Positions 8,685-18,504 of a stretch of DNA of 33,576 nucleotides are shown here, piece after piece. How positions within the stretch are numbered: position 1 is the stretch's first letter; the number at the start of each line of letters is the position of its first letter. The notes under the pieces were generated by a model. It saw nothing but the letters and a program-made list of their open reading frames with translations, ran no database searches and had not been told where the DNA came from. A program made the translations under genes and the position numbers. This stretch comes from an uncultured Rikenellaceae bacterium (GTDB lineage: Bacteria; Bacteroidota; Bacteroidia; Bacteroidales; Rikenellaceae): positions 1 to 33,576 of the forward strand of contig CAMRBL010000014.1 of assembly GCA_947040435.1 (NCBI GenBank), written 5' to 3'.

Positions 8685-9821
8685 ATGAAGTACTATTTAA
8701 TTGCAGGAGAGGCGTCGGGTGATTTGCACGGGTCAAATCTTATCGCTGGTCTTAAAAAAGCAGACCCTAAAGCAGTGTTTAGGTTTTGGGGTGGGGATAA
8801 AATGGCTCGTGAGGGTGGAATAGACTCTCTCGCAAAGCACTATAAGTCAACTGCATTTTTCGGAATTACTCAAATAGTCCTCAACCTGAGAACTATACTG
8901 GGGCAGTTGAAAGAGTGTAAAGAGGATATATTGAGATTTAAGCCTGATGTTGTAATCCTTATCGATTACCCTGGGTTTAACTTCAAGATAGCTAAGTTTG
9001 CACATGAAAATGGGCTTAAAACATTCTACTATATCGCTCCAAAGGTGTGGGCATGGAAAGAGTGGCGTGTTAAGTTGATTAGGAAATATATAACTAAACT
9101 ATTCATAATCTTCCCTTTTGAAGTTGAGTATTTCAAAAAACATGGTATTGATGCCATATATGAAGGGAATCCAATTATGGATGCAATAGAGAGTGCAAAA
9201 TTATCTATACCATCAAAAAAAGAGTTTTGTGAGGCTAATGGACTTGATGCCAATGCACCTATAATTGCACTGCTTGCAGGGAGTAGAGGGAGCGAAATCG
9301 CTTATAATTTACCCTTTATGGCTAAGTTGTCTGAGCGTTTTAGTGATTATCAATTTATTGTAGGAGGGGTTTCTTGGTTGGATAAATCTTTGTATAGTAA
9401 GATATTAAAGGGTACATCTATTAAATTAGTTGAGGATCAGACATACTCTCTATTGCACAGTGCAGAGGCGGCGGTTGTGACATCGGGAACAGCAACGCTT
9501 GAGACTGCAATTATTGGAACACCTGAATTTATATGTTATAGAATTGATCCCATATCTTATGCCGTAGCTCGTATCTTCGTTAAGATTAAATTTATTTCGC
9601 TGGTTAATATCATTATGAACCGTGAGGTTGTGAAGGAGTTAATACAAGAGGATATGACGATTGATAATGCAGAGAGGGAGCTTAGGGCAATTCTGCCTAA
9701 TGGCTCTAAACTTGAGGGTATGAAGCAAGATTTTAGTGAGCTTAGAGGGTTACTTCGAGACAGTGATACATCTGCTCGGTTTGCTCAAAGAATGTATGAT
9801 ATATTAAGTAAATATAACTAG
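8685..9821 (+). CDS. lpxB: Lipid-A-disaccharide synthase LpxB
   Basis: 378 aa from the ATG at 8685 (MKYYLIAGEASGDLHG). An in-frame ATG at 8628 adds 19 residues with no family resemblance and overlaps a hairpin. LpxB condenses UDP-2,3-diacylglucosamine with lipid X to form the lipid A disaccharide at the inner membrane. Family marks are the N-terminal AGEASGDLHG, DYPGFNFKIA, YYIAPKVWAW, YEGNPIMD, LLAGSRGSEI and VVTSGTATLETA, the GT19 (GT-B) nucleotide-binding region. It shows that the organism has an LPS-type outer membrane. It sits between trmD and the FAH gene, 96 nt after trmD. Confidence 0.96.
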   Translation: MKYYLIAGEASGDLHGSNLIAGLKKADPKAVFRFWGGDKMAREGGIDSLAKHYKSTAFFGITQIVLNLRTILGQLKECKEDILRFKPDVVILIDYPGFNFKIAKFAHENGLKTFYYIAPKVWAWKEWRVKLIRKYITKLFIIFPFEVEYFKKHGIDAIYEGNPIMDAIESAKLSIPSKKEFCEANGLDANAPIIALLAGSRGSEIAYNLPFMAKLSERFSDYQFIVGGVSWLDKSLYSKILKGTSIKLVEDQTYSLLHSAEAAVVTSGTATLETAIIGTPEFICYRIDPISYAVARIFVKIKFISLVNIIMNREVVKELIQEDMTIDNAERELRAILPNGSKLEGMKQDFSELRGLLRDSDTSARFAQRMYDILSKYN

Positions 9822-9842
9822 ACTGAGAACTGCCTTTGGCAA

Positions 9843-9860
9843 CAAACTTTATAAAGTTTG
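9843..9860. promoter_or_regulatory. 18-bp perfect palindrome upstream of the FAH gene
   Basis: CAAACTTTATAAAGTTTG is its own reverse complement. It lies between lpxB and the FAH-family gene, 47 nt before the latter's start codon. It could be a dimeric-repressor operator. With no loop and no T-run it is a poor terminator. This is suggested by symmetry only. Confidence 0.3.
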
Positions 9861-9907
9861 ACCAAATTTTTAATGAGGTAGTTTTATAGTAAATTAAAAG
9901 AATTAAA

Positions 9908-10531
9908 ATGAAAATCATCTGTATTGGACGTAATTATGTAGACCATATTAAGGAGTTAGATAATAATGATAACATACCCAAAGAACCTATATTTTTTACA
10001 AAACCAGATACTGCGCTTTTGCGCAATAATGAAGCATTTTATATACCATCATTTAGTAATGACCTACACTATGAGACAGAGTTAGTTGTTAAGATAAATA
10101 GGGTAGTGAAGGCAATTGATGAGCGTTTTGCATCACGTTGTTACGATGAGGTTGGACTGGGTATTGATTTTACAGCAAGGGATATTCAGAGAAATTGTAT
10201 TGAAAATGGGTTGCCATGGGAGATATGTAAGGCATTTGACCATTCGGCTGCAATAACTCCAAAGTTCATACAGTTGAGTGAGCTGGATAAGAACGTACAG
10301 GATTTGAAATTTGAGATGAAACTCAATGGAGAGGTTAAACAGAGCGGTAATTGTTCAGATATGATTTTTACAGTAGATAAGATTATTGCCTACGTATCAA
10401 CATTTATGACGCTTAAAATTGGAGATCTTATATTTACTGGTACACCAGTTGGAGTTGGAGCTGTAAAGGGCGGAGACTATATCTCTGCATCTTTAGAGGG
10501 TGTTGAAATGCTAAATTTTGATATAAAATAG
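9908..10531 (+). CDS. Fumarylacetoacetate hydrolase (FAH) family protein
   Basis: 207 aa, matching the short FAHD1/YcgM-like members. Visible family features are MKIICIGRNYVDHIKEL at the N-terminus, PIFFTKPDTAL, the metal ligands in HYETELVVKI (ExE), GLGIDFTARDIQ, and GDLIFTGTPVGVGAVKGGD near the end. Family members cleave C-C bonds in acylpyruvates or decarboxylate oxaloacetate with Mg2+. The true substrate cannot be told from sequence. It lies 7 nt upstream of the Maf gene and the two are probably co-transcribed. Confidence 0.9.
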   Translation: MKIICIGRNYVDHIKELDNNDNIPKEPIFFTKPDTALLRNNEAFYIPSFSNDLHYETELVVKINRVVKAIDERFASRCYDEVGLGIDFTARDIQRNCIENGLPWEICKAFDHSAAITPKFIQLSELDKNVQDLKFEMKLNGEVKQSGNCSDMIFTVDKIIAYVSTFMTLKIGDLIFTGTPVGVGAVKGGDYISASLEGVEMLNFDIK

Positions 10532-10538
10532 TTGAGGT

Positions 10539-11138
10539 ATGTTGTTAGAGGATAAGTTAAAAGATTTTTCGATTATATTATGTAGTAGATCCCCTAGACG
10601 TAAGGAGCTCCTTACTAACTGTGGGATAAATTTTACTATGGCAATTGATTATGATGTTGAGGAGGTGTACCCTGCGGAGTTGCCTGCACACAGTGTTGCG
10701 GAGTATTTGTCGGAGCTTAAAGCAGCGGGTTATCCTAGCCCTATTGCTGAAAATGAGATTTTAATTACGGCAGATACTGTTGTAATCTTAGGTGAAAAGG
10801 TTCTTGGGAAGGCAAAAAGTAGAGATGAGGCGATTCAGATGCTATCGGAACTTTCGGGGAGTGCTCACGATGTTGTAACGGGAGTGACATTCATGCGAAA
10901 AAACTCTAAATATACGTTTTCATGTAAAACACGTGTGTGGTTTAGGGAAATCACGCAGGAGGAGATCGAACACTATGTAGATACTTATAAACCATACGAT
11001 AAGGCTGGTTCGTATGGCATTCAAGAGTGGATTGGATATGTAGCAATTGAGCGTATAGATGGCTCTTTTTATAATGTTATGGGGCTGCCAATACAGCAAT
11101 TATATGTTAATTTAAAACAATTTATAGCTACAGTTTAA
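10539..11138 (+). CDS. Maf family nucleoside triphosphate pyrophosphatase
   Basis: 199 aa. The N-terminal SRSPRRKELL is the Maf phosphate-binding signature. ITADTVV holds the catalytic Asp, and DKAGSYGIQ with YNVMGLPI completes the pocket. DKAGSYGIQ is typical of the YhdE-type members that hydrolyse dTTP and UTP, including modified forms, to keep them out of nucleic acids. The length is normal. It starts 7 nt after the FAH gene. Confidence 0.93.
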   Translation: MLLEDKLKDFSIILCSRSPRRKELLTNCGINFTMAIDYDVEEVYPAELPAHSVAEYLSELKAAGYPSPIAENEILITADTVVILGEKVLGKAKSRDEAIQMLSELSGSAHDVVTGVTFMRKNSKYTFSCKTRVWFREITQEEIEHYVDTYKPYDKAGSYGIQEWIGYVAIERIDGSFYNVMGLPIQQLYVNLKQFIATV

Positions 11139-11256
11139 TAATCTAGGTAGAGAGGGTGAGTGTTTGATCTATAAATAAGTGGGGGAGGATTATTTAATTA
11201 AGATAATGTAACTATTTTTTTGAATATTATTATAAATACTAAACTTACCTACCATT

Positions 11257-12750
11257 ATGAAACTGAAAAAATACTTTACTACTGTCATAGATACAGTAGC
11301 GAAATCACCAGTCGAATCGGGGTTGTCGCTGATCTTTTTTATAATTTCGCAGTACTTAATATTATATAAAGAGGCAATTAAACGTATTGACGAGTTGACG
11401 AATCGTGGTGCGATAGAGGCAACGCCATACTATAATGAGTTGACATGTGTACTTAGTTACTTCTTTGTCGCTATTGCCATCTCCTACTCATTGAAAATCA
11501 TATTTGGAAAGAGTAGGCGTATCATCTACTATCTGTCAATACTAACTCCTATGGCTCTAGCGGCCATATTTATTCTGTTGCTGCCTGAGTATGAAATGTC
11601 ACATGAACCTTATCTGATTACAATTGGGTGTTCTCTCCTATTAATGTATGCTGCAAAAAACTTGATTGACAATAGGGCGTTTGCATTGAATGCCATAAGG
11701 ATAACTATCAACCTTGTTACCAGTGGTTTTCTAGCTCTTTTAACATGTGGTATAGCGATCTCAATTGTATATTCTATATGTCATATTGTTAATGTTGGAA
11801 TGGCTTCGTATGTCTATACAATTATACTTTATATATCTCTATTTATAGTGTACCCTTTGCTTTTTCTGATATTAGAACAAAAATCGGATAAAGAGATTAT
11901 GTTGTCTGGGAAGACGGAAAGTATTCTGTTTAACTATATACTAACACCTTCAATCGTTATATATGGTATTATCTTGTATATATATTTTGCCAAGGTGATA
12001 ATCTTATGGGAGCTACCCAAAGGAGTAATATCTACGACCGCAATAATTTTTATTGCAGGAGGTGTATTCGTTTCAGCATGTCGAACAGTGTTGCACAAAC
12101 GGATTTTAGATTGGGTGTTTAACTACTTCACTTATATATCTATTCCAGCCTTAGTTTTGTTGTGGGTTAGTGCAATACATCGTATCGCAGAGTATGGGTT
12201 TACAGATAGCCGTATATACCTTTTGCTGACGATTATAACTCTCACTCTATGGATGGTTGCGATACTCTCAAAACGATTCGGACGATTTCAGTACCTTGCA
12301 CAATTTACTATAATTACATTTATGCTTTTCACACTTGTTCCAATTAAGGTTGGTGCAGAGCGTAGTGTAGTCGAAGTTGAGATGCCTCGTGTTATACATC
12401 TATATAATGAGTCTTTTAAATCTCTAGATATTGAAGCGTATAAAATAATGGAATCTGCATCAGGGAACTATAAAACTAAGATTGCGAATGACTATGTATT
12501 TATAACAGACCTTGATGATAACGAAATTATCAAGATACATTGTGATGAACTATTGGACTCTATTTTCATAAATGCTGGAATGGATAGTTACAAAACTATG
12601 AATCCCGACTCGATAGATAACAATAGAAATATCCCACTTATATATTCAGATGATGAGCATATGCTGATCTTCACGTTATTGTATTTTCAGACGTTTAAAG
12701 GTAAATTTGCAGTGCATGATGTATCGTTGGATTACATGTTATGTAAATAG
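11257..12750 (+). CDS. Polytopic membrane protein, DUF4153-like
   Basis: 497 aa. About eleven hydrophobic segments fill residues 15-370, for example SGLSLIFFIISQYLIL, PMALAAIFILLL, VISTTAIIFIAGGVFVSAC and LLLTIITLTLWMVAIL. They are followed by a soluble C-terminal domain of about 125 residues, rich in Asp, Tyr and Ile, probably exported. The architecture and size fit the DUF4153 family common in Bacteroidales, whose function is unknown, but I assign it by overall resemblance only. It stands alone with 118 nt upstream and 170 nt downstream. No catalytic motif is visible. Confidence 0.6.
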   Translation: MKLKKYFTTVIDTVAKSPVESGLSLIFFIISQYLILYKEAIKRIDELTNRGAIEATPYYNELTCVLSYFFVAIAISYSLKIIFGKSRRIIYYLSILTPMALAAIFILLLPEYEMSHEPYLITIGCSLLLMYAAKNLIDNRAFALNAIRITINLVTSGFLALLTCGIAISIVYSICHIVNVGMASYVYTIILYISLFIVYPLLFLILEQKSDKEIMLSGKTESILFNYILTPSIVIYGIILYIYFAKVIILWELPKGVISTTAIIFIAGGVFVSACRTVLHKRILDWVFNYFTYISIPALVLLWVSAIHRIAEYGFTDSRIYLLLTIITLTLWMVAILSKRFGRFQYLAQFTIITFMLFTLVPIKVGAERSVVEVEMPRVIHLYNESFKSLDIEAYKIMESASGNYKTKIANDYVFITDLDDNEIIKIHCDELLDSIFINAGMDSYKTMNPDSIDNNRNIPLIYSDDEHMLIFTLLYFQTFKGKFAVHDVSLDYMLCK

Positions 12751-12890
12751 CTAGGATTTCATCTCTTTTGCCCATAGATTATATAGAGTTCGTCTCCTTT
12801 TCCTGAGTATCAGAGCTTCTAGCTTTATAAAACTTTAGCTTCGGAATTAACTTTGGTGGTTATTAACGCTCAACTTTTAAAATTAATTAT

Positions 12891-12898
12891 TAACTTTG
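12891..12898 (+). promoter_or_regulatory. -7 promoter element for the amidase-ior operon
   Basis: TAACTTTG matches TAnnTTTG and ends 22 nt before the start codon at 12921. A second identical octamer lies at 12848-12855. Neither has an obvious -33 TTG. Confidence 0.5.
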
Positions 12899-12920
12899 TC
12901 TTCAAAATTTTAGGAAACCC

Positions 12921-13682
12921 ATGAAGATATCCCTTATACAATCATCTACGAAATGGCTCGATTCTGAAGCGAATAGAACCGCAGCACAAAATGTTTTGGA
13001 CAACAACACTGGCTCTAATGTATATATATTTGGCGAGATGTTTACAACTGGATTTTGTGTCGACCCTAAAGATAGTGCAGAGAGTGCTCTTGAGACATTG
13101 ACGTGGCTCAAAAAAATGGCCGCAGAGAGAGATGCTACCATTGGAGGTAGCGTTTCCGTTGAGGAAGATGGTAAATATTTCAACCGCTTCTACATGGTTA
13201 AGCCCGATGGTTCTTACTCTAAATACGATAAAAAACACCTCTTTTCATATGCTGGCGAAGATAAAAGATACTGTGCTGGAGATGAGAGGGTTATAGTTGA
13301 GATTGATGGTGTACGTATAATGTTATGCGTGTGTTATGACCTTAGATTTCCTGTTTGGAGCAGAAATACGGGTGATTATGATGTTATAGCCTATGTTGCT
13401 AACTGGCCTAAACAGAGGCGTTTTGCATGGGACACACTCCTAAGAGCTAGAGCAATTGAGAATCAATGTTACGTTTGCGGAGTGAACATTGTGGGAACAG
13501 ACCCTGCTCATGTATATTCAGGTGGTACAGTAGGGTTGGATTTTTTAGGAGGTACAATTTCGGCTGTCCCAGATGACATGGAAGGGGTAGCTACATTCGA
13601 TATAGATATAGAGGCGTTAAATCAGTTTAGAGCTGATTTTCCCGCACTTAATGACGCAGATAAATTTAAAATAAACATATAA
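12921..13682 (+). CDS. Carbon-nitrogen hydrolase, omega-amidase/YafV-like
   Basis: 253 aa, nitrilase superfamily. The catalytic triad is visible: Glu39 in FGEMFTTGF, Lys105 in YDKKHLFSY and Cys138 in CVCYDLRFPVW. The short length and the MFTTGF and DLRFP contexts fit the omega-amidase (NIT2/YafV) branch, which hydrolyses 2-oxoglutaramate to 2-oxoglutarate and ammonia. It is the first gene of the operon, 5 nt before iorA. Omega-amidases are known to pull glutamine-dependent transamination of aromatic 2-oxo acids forward, so placement with an aminotransferase and an aryl-pyruvate oxidoreductase makes functional sense. A different amide substrate cannot be excluded. Confidence 0.88.
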   Translation: MKISLIQSSTKWLDSEANRTAAQNVLDNNTGSNVYIFGEMFTTGFCVDPKDSAESALETLTWLKKMAAERDATIGGSVSVEEDGKYFNRFYMVKPDGSYSKYDKKHLFSYAGEDKRYCAGDERVIVEIDGVRIMLCVCYDLRFPVWSRNTGDYDVIAYVANWPKQRRFAWDTLLRARAIENQCYVCGVNIVGTDPAHVYSGGTVGLDFLGGTISAVPDDMEGVATFDIDIEALNQFRADFPALNDADKFKINI

Positions 13683-13687
13683 AATAT

Positions 13688-15271
13688 ATGGAGAAATTAC
13701 TACTATTAGGAGATGAAGCGATAGCTCTTGGAGCTATACGTGCTGGAATATCTGGTGTATACGCTTACCCAGGCACACCGTCAACAGAGATTACAGCATA
13801 TATTCAAAACTCGAAAGAAGCAACGAGTGTATACAGTAACTGGTGTACAAACGAGAAGACAGCTATGGAGGCTGCATTGGGCATGTCATACGTTGGTAAA
13901 CGTGCATTAGTTTGCATGAAACACGTAGGTATGAACGTATGTGCAGATGCTTTTATAAACTCTGCTGTATCGGGTATAAATGGAGGTTTAGTGGTGTTGG
14001 CTGCTGACGATCCTTCAATGCACTCATCACAAAATGAGCAAGATTCACGTTTCTACGGTAAATTTGCTATGGTTCCTATGCTTGAGCCATCTTCTCAACA
14101 AGAGGCATACGATATGATGAATTACGCTTTTGAGTTGTCGGAACAGTTGAGAACACCAGTGCTTTTTAGAATTACTACTCGTATGGCACATAGTCGTGCA
14201 GCGATAACTCTAGGAGAGTCTCGTCCTCAAAACGAAATGAAACCAACAGATGATCCAAGAAGATGGGTACTACTTCCTGCTATTGCGAGACGTAGATACA
14301 ACGAAGTATTGGGACAACAAGCTGAGGTTATAAAAATATCTGAAGAGTCTAAATTTAACCTTTATAGAGATGGAAGCGACCACACATTAGGTGTTATCGC
14401 ATCTGGTATCGCTTGGAACTACTTCAATGAAGCATTTCCAGACGGTTCGCCATATCCAGCAGTTAAGGTGTCTCAATATCCTCTGCCAAAAAGCTTAATT
14501 GCTAAGCTTATGAAAGAGTGTGATAGAGTGCTTGTAATGGAGGATGGACAACCATTTATTGAGGAGCAACTTAGAGGTCTTTTAGATGATAAAAATATAG
14601 ATGGACGTCTTAATGGTAAGTTACCTAGAGCGGGAGAGTTAACTCCAGATAACACTAGAGTTGCTTTAGGAATGGAGATAAACCAACACTTTGCAGAGTC
14701 TACAGCTGTTGTTCAACGTCCACCATCAATGTGTGCAGGTTGTGGTCACAGAGATGTTTACGAGTCGTTAAACAAAATTATTGCAGAGTATGACAATGCG
14801 AAGGTATTTAGTGACATAGGTTGCTATACACTAGGAGCATTACCTCCATTCAATGCTATTGATACTTGTATTGATATGGGAGCCTCTATAACAATGGCTA
14901 AGGGTGCGAGTGATGCAGGACAACATCCAGCGGTCTCTGTTATTGGAGACTCTACGTTTACACACTCAGGAATGACAGGATTGTTAGATGCTGTTAATTC
15001 AAAGAGTAAGATTACGGTTATTCTATCAGACAACTTGACGACAGCGATGACTGGCGGACAAGACTCTGCGGGAACTTACAAATTTGAAGCTATATGCCAA
15101 GGATTAGGAGTTGAGCCAGAGCATATCCGAGTGGTTGTTCCTATCGCTAAGAACAAAGAGGAGATCGAAAATATACTAAGAGAAGAGATCAACTATGATG
15201 GTGTATCGGTAGTTATTCCACGTAGAGAGTGCATACAAACATTGAAACGTTCATTAAAAAAGAAGAAATAA
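13688..15271 (+). CDS. iorA: Indolepyruvate:ferredoxin oxidoreductase, alpha subunit
   Basis: 527 aa. The N-terminal pyruvate-oxidoreductase-type domain is clear (LLGDEAIALGAI, YAYPGTPSTEIT, CTNEKTAMEAA). So is the C-terminal thiamine-diphosphate domain: MCAGCGHRDVY, DIGCYTLGALPPF and the Mg-TPP motif GDSTFTHSG followed by DNLTTAMTG. With IorB it converts indolepyruvate, phenylpyruvate or hydroxyphenylpyruvate plus CoA to aryl-acetyl-CoA, CO2 and reduced ferredoxin, or the reverse. The protein stops at RRECIQTLKRSLKKKK, with none of the CxxCxxC clusters of the ferredoxin domain that ends the archaeal IorA. It must therefore hand electrons to a separate carrier. No ferredoxin gene lies in the operon. 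Confidence 0.95.
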   Translation: MEKLLLLGDEAIALGAIRAGISGVYAYPGTPSTEITAYIQNSKEATSVYSNWCTNEKTAMEAALGMSYVGKRALVCMKHVGMNVCADAFINSAVSGINGGLVVLAADDPSMHSSQNEQDSRFYGKFAMVPMLEPSSQQEAYDMMNYAFELSEQLRTPVLFRITTRMAHSRAAITLGESRPQNEMKPTDDPRRWVLLPAIARRRYNEVLGQQAEVIKISEESKFNLYRDGSDHTLGVIASGIAWNYFNEAFPDGSPYPAVKVSQYPLPKSLIAKLMKECDRVLVMEDGQPFIEEQLRGLLDDKNIDGRLNGKLPRAGELTPDNTRVALGMEINQHFAESTAVVQRPPSMCAGCGHRDVYESLNKIIAEYDNAKVFSDIGCYTLGALPPFNAIDTCIDMGASITMAKGASDAGQHPAVSVIGDSTFTHSGMTGLLDAVNSKSKITVILSDNLTTAMTGGQDSAGTYKFEAICQGLGVEPEHIRVVVPIAKNKEEIENILREEINYDGVSVVIPRRECIQTLKRSLKKKK

Positions 15272-15272
15272 G

Positions 15273-15860
15273 ATGAAATGCGATATAATACTCTCAGGTG
15301 TGGGAGGTCAAGGAATTCTATCTATTGCAGCAGTTATCGGAGAAGCGGCACTTGCTGAGGGGCTAGAAATCAAACAAACAGAAGTACATGGAATGAGCCA
15401 AAGAGGTGGTGACGTTCAGTCTAATTTGCGTATTAGTACAGATAAAGTTGATTCAGACCTTATCTCTTTAGGGTGCGCAGATGTGATAATCTCACTAGAG
15501 CCAATGGAGGCGTTACGCTACATCCCATATTTAGGTGAGAGTGGATGGGTCGTAACTTCGGACGCTCCTTTTGTAAATATAACAAACTATCCTGAAGAGG
15601 AGATACTCAAACAAGAGTTAGCTAAATTACCTAACGTATTTAGCTTTGACGTAGAGGGTATTGCTCGTGAGGCAGGTGTTTTGAGATCTGTAAATATTGT
15701 TCTTTTGGGAGCGGCATCTACTGCGGTTGGCTTAACGGCTGAAGCATTGGAGATTGGTATCAGAAGAGTATTCTCTCACAAGGGTGACGAGATTGTAGAT
15801 ATGAATATTAAGGCGTTCAGAGCTGGAGCTGATGCTGTCAAAGGAGGTTTAAAAAAGTAG
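15273..15860 (+). CDS. iorB: Indolepyruvate:ferredoxin oxidoreductase, beta subunit
   Basis: 195 aa, the usual size. It is the gamma-domain partner of IorA, seen from GVGGQGILSIAAVIGEAA at the start, the conserved KQTEVHGMSQRGGDVQSNLR, and SLEPMEALRY. It begins 1 nt after the iorA stop, so the two subunits are translationally coupled. Confidence 0.95.
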   Translation: MKCDIILSGVGGQGILSIAAVIGEAALAEGLEIKQTEVHGMSQRGGDVQSNLRISTDKVDSDLISLGCADVIISLEPMEALRYIPYLGESGWVVTSDAPFVNITNYPEEEILKQELAKLPNVFSFDVEGIAREAGVLRSVNIVLLGAASTAVGLTAEALEIGIRRVFSHKGDEIVDMNIKAFRAGADAVKGGLKK

Positions 15861-15868
15861 TTTAAACT

Positions 15869-17176
15869 ATGAATGAGATTTTTAGTAGAGAGTTAGTTGA
15901 TTCTGTTGTAAAGGAGTTTAAGATCCCTAGCCTTGCAAACGCTACCATAGGACAGATGGTTTTAGTAGCATCTAAATTGGAGAGCACAACTGGTATTCCA
16001 TTTATCCGTATGGATCAGGGAGTGCCAGGGCTTGAGCCTTGTAAGATAGGAATGGATAGTGAGAAAGCGGCTCTTGATAGAGGTGTGGCATCAATGTATC
16101 CAGCAGCGGAGGGTGTGCCTGAGTTAAAACAGGAGACTTCTCGCTTTGTGAAAGCATTTTTGGATATAGATTTAGCTCCAACCTATTGCCTTCCAACAAC
16201 AGGTTCTGTGGCTGGATCTTTTGGATCATTTTTGATTTGTAGTCAGCTAAACAAGAAAAAAGATACAATCCTGTTTATTGACCCAGGGTTTCCGATACAG
16301 AAAGCTCAACTTAGAATGCTAGGTGTCAAATATAAGCAATTTGATGTATTTGCATACAGAGGCGAAAAGTTGCGCAATAAACTAGAAGAGCTACTAAAAG
16401 ATGGAGATATAGCTGCAATAGTCTACTCTTCACCAAACAACCCAACTTGGATTACCTTTACAGAGGAGGAGTTGAGTATTTTTGGGGAGATGGCTACTAA
16501 GCATGATACAATTATTCTTGAAGATTTAGCATACTTCGGTATGGATTTCCGTGAAGATTACAGTAAGCCATTTTGCGCACCTTATGTGCCGACAGTGGCT
16601 CGCTACACAGATAATTATATACTATTCATCTCTGGATCTAAGATATTTAGCTACGCAGGACAACGAGTTGCAGTAGCATGTATATCAGAGGTGTTATATA
16701 ATCGTAGTTACGAAGGGTTGGTCGATATATACTCAGGGTCAGGACACTTTGGTATTACCTTCACAAACGCTGTAATGTATATGATTACTTCGGGTGTAGC
16801 GCACTCTGTGCAGTTTGCATTGGCAGATATGTTTAAGGCAGCGAGTGATGGTAAATTGAACTTTGTAGAGTATACGAACGAGTATGGTCGCAGAGCAGAG
16901 AGAATGAAAAATATCTTTAGAGATAATGGATTCCACGTCGTATACGATAAGGATATAGAGCGTGAGATTGGTGATGGATTTTTCTTCACAATTGGTTATA
17001 AAGATATGAAGTGCGGCGAACTTGTCAGCGAATTAATTCACTACGGTATCAGTTCTATCTCACTCTCCACAACTGGAAGTGAAAGAGAGGGTGTTCGTGC
17101 TTGTACTTCAAGAATGACAGAGGAGCTATATGATGTTTTAGATAGCAGATTAAAATTATTTACAGAGTCACATTAA
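15869..17176 (+). CDS. Pyridoxal-phosphate aminotransferase, class I/II
   Basis: 435 aa, fold type I. Key parts are the YSSPNNPTW motif, DLAYFGMDF (cofactor-binding Asp and Tyr) and the Schiff-base Lys258 in [15 protein letters not shown]. The C-terminal Arg region is RACTSRM. Its position between iorB and the phenylacetate-CoA ligase gene implies that it interconverts aromatic amino acids with their 2-oxo acids. The amidase at the operon head hints at glutamine as amino donor, but this is inference. The closest functional subgroup cannot be told by eye. It starts 8 nt after iorB. Confidence 0.9.
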   Translation: MNEIFSRELVDSVVKEFKIPSLANATIGQMVLVASKLESTTGIPFIRMDQGVPGLEPCKIGMDSEKAALDRGVASMYPAAEGVPELKQETSRFVKAFLDIDLAPTYCLPTTGSVAGSFGSFLICSQLNKKKDTILFIDPGFPIQKAQLRMLGVKYKQFDVFAYRGEKLRNKLEELLKDGDIAAIVYSSPNNPTWITFTEEELSIFGEMATKHDTIILEDLAYFGMDFREDYSKPFCAPYVPTVARYTDNYILFISGSKIFSYAGQRVAVACISEVLYNRSYEGLVDIYSGSGHFGITFTNAVMYMITSGVAHSVQFALADMFKAASDGKLNFVEYTNEYGRRAERMKNIFRDNGFHVVYDKDIEREIGDGFFFTIGYKDMKCGELVSELIHYGISSISLSTTGSEREGVRACTSRMTEELYDVLDSRLKLFTESH

Positions 17177-17187
17177 GAATATATAAG

Positions 17188-18486
17188 ATGATTTGGAATA
17201 GAACAAAGGAGTGTATGGATAGAGAGCAGATGCGAGCACTTCAGAGTGAACGCCTGCGTAAAACGGTAGATAGAGTCTATCACAACTCTCCATTTTATAG
17301 AGATAAGATGCAAAGTTTAGGTCTTACTCCCGATGATATTCAAAGTATAGATGACATTGTAAAGTTACCATTTACAACAAAAGATGATCTACGAGATAAC
17401 TATCCATATGGACTTTTTGCAGTCCCTATCTCGCAGATAGTACGTCTTCATGCCTCTTCGGGAACAACAGGACTACCTACGGTTGTGGGTTATACACGTA
17501 AGGATCTTTCAATATGGTCGGAGATGATTGCTCGCTGTCTCTCTGCCTATGGAACTAGTGAAGCAGATATATTCTCTGTCGCATATGGTTATGGGTTGTT
17601 TACAGGGGGTTTGGGTATGCATTACGGTGTTGAGAAACTAGGTGCAACGGTAATTCCAATGTCTACTGGAAATACATCAAAGCAGATTCAACTTCTACGT
17701 GATTTTGGTGCTACATCAATGGCTTGTACACCATCATATGCGCTATATTTGGCAGAATCGATTGAGAATGCGGGGTTGTCTGTGGATGACTTTAAACTTA
17801 AAAGAGGAATCTTTGGAGCAGAACCATGGACAGAAAATATGCGTAAGGAGATAGAGGCTAAATTAAATATTGATGCTTATAATATTTATGGATTAAGTGA
17901 GATTATGGGTCCAGGCGTTTCGCATGAGTGCGAGTGCAAGAATGGGTCTCATATTATTGAAGATCACTTTATTCCTGAGATTGTAGACCCAATAACAAAA
18001 CTACCTCTACCATACGGAGAGAAAGGAGAACTTGTCTTTACAACTATCACAAAAGAGGGAATGCCTCTTTTACGCTATAACACAAAAGATCTTTGCTACC
18101 TAATAGATGAACCATGTCCGTGTGGACGTACTAATATTAGGATGAGCAGTATCTATGGTCGTAGTGACGATATGTTAATCATTAGAGGTGTAAATGTATT
18201 CCCAACTCAAATTGAGAGTATAATTCTTGAAATGCAGGAGCTGGAAGCGCACTATATGATTATTGTCGATAGGGTAAATAATCTTGATGTGTTCGAGGTT
18301 CAAGTGGAAGTGAAAGCAGAATACTTCTCTGACGAAATGAGTAAAATGGTCGGAATAAAGAAGAAAATAGCCCAAAAAATACATAGTGTACTTGGCTTAA
18401 ACCCAACGATCAAACTTGTAGAACCTAGAACATTAGAGCGTAGTGAAGGTAAAGCTAAGCACGTTATAGATAACCGTAAATTATAA
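17188..18486 (+). CDS. paaK: Phenylacetate-CoA ligase (AMP-forming)
   Basis: 432 aa, normal for PaaK. The adenylation P-loop is [17 protein letters not shown]; other marks are [12 protein letters not shown] with [37 protein letters not shown] and the hinge [16 protein letters not shown]. It makes aryl-acetyl-CoA from aryl-acetate, ATP and CoA in the cytoplasm. No ring-oxidation (paaABCDE) genes are present, so full phenylacetate catabolism is not the role here. With IorAB and the aminotransferase it would activate scavenged aryl-acetates for amino-acid synthesis. Running in reverse to release aryl-acetate is the alternative. It starts 11 nt after the aminotransferase gene. Confidence 0.93.
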   Translation: MIWNRTKECMDREQMRALQSERLRKTVDRVYHNSPFYRDKMQSLGLTPDDIQSIDDIVKLPFTTKDDLRDNYPYGLFAVPISQIVRLHASSGTTGLPTVVGYTRKDLSIWSEMIARCLSAYGTSEADIFSVAYGYGLFTGGLGMHYGVEKLGATVIPMSTGNTSKQIQLLRDFGATSMACTPSYALYLAESIENAGLSVDDFKLKRGIFGAEPWTENMRKEIEAKLNIDAYNIYGLSEIMGPGVSHECECKNGSHIIEDHFIPEIVDPITKLPLPYGEKGELVFTTITKEGMPLLRYNTKDLCYLIDEPCPCGRTNIRMSSIYGRSDDMLIIRGVNVFPTQIESIILEMQELEAHYMIIVDRVNNLDVFEVQVEVKAEYFSDEMSKMVGIKKKIAQKIHSVLGLNPTIKLVEPRTLERSEGKAKHVIDNRKL

Positions 18487-18504
18487 TTTAAAACACTTGC
18501 TACT

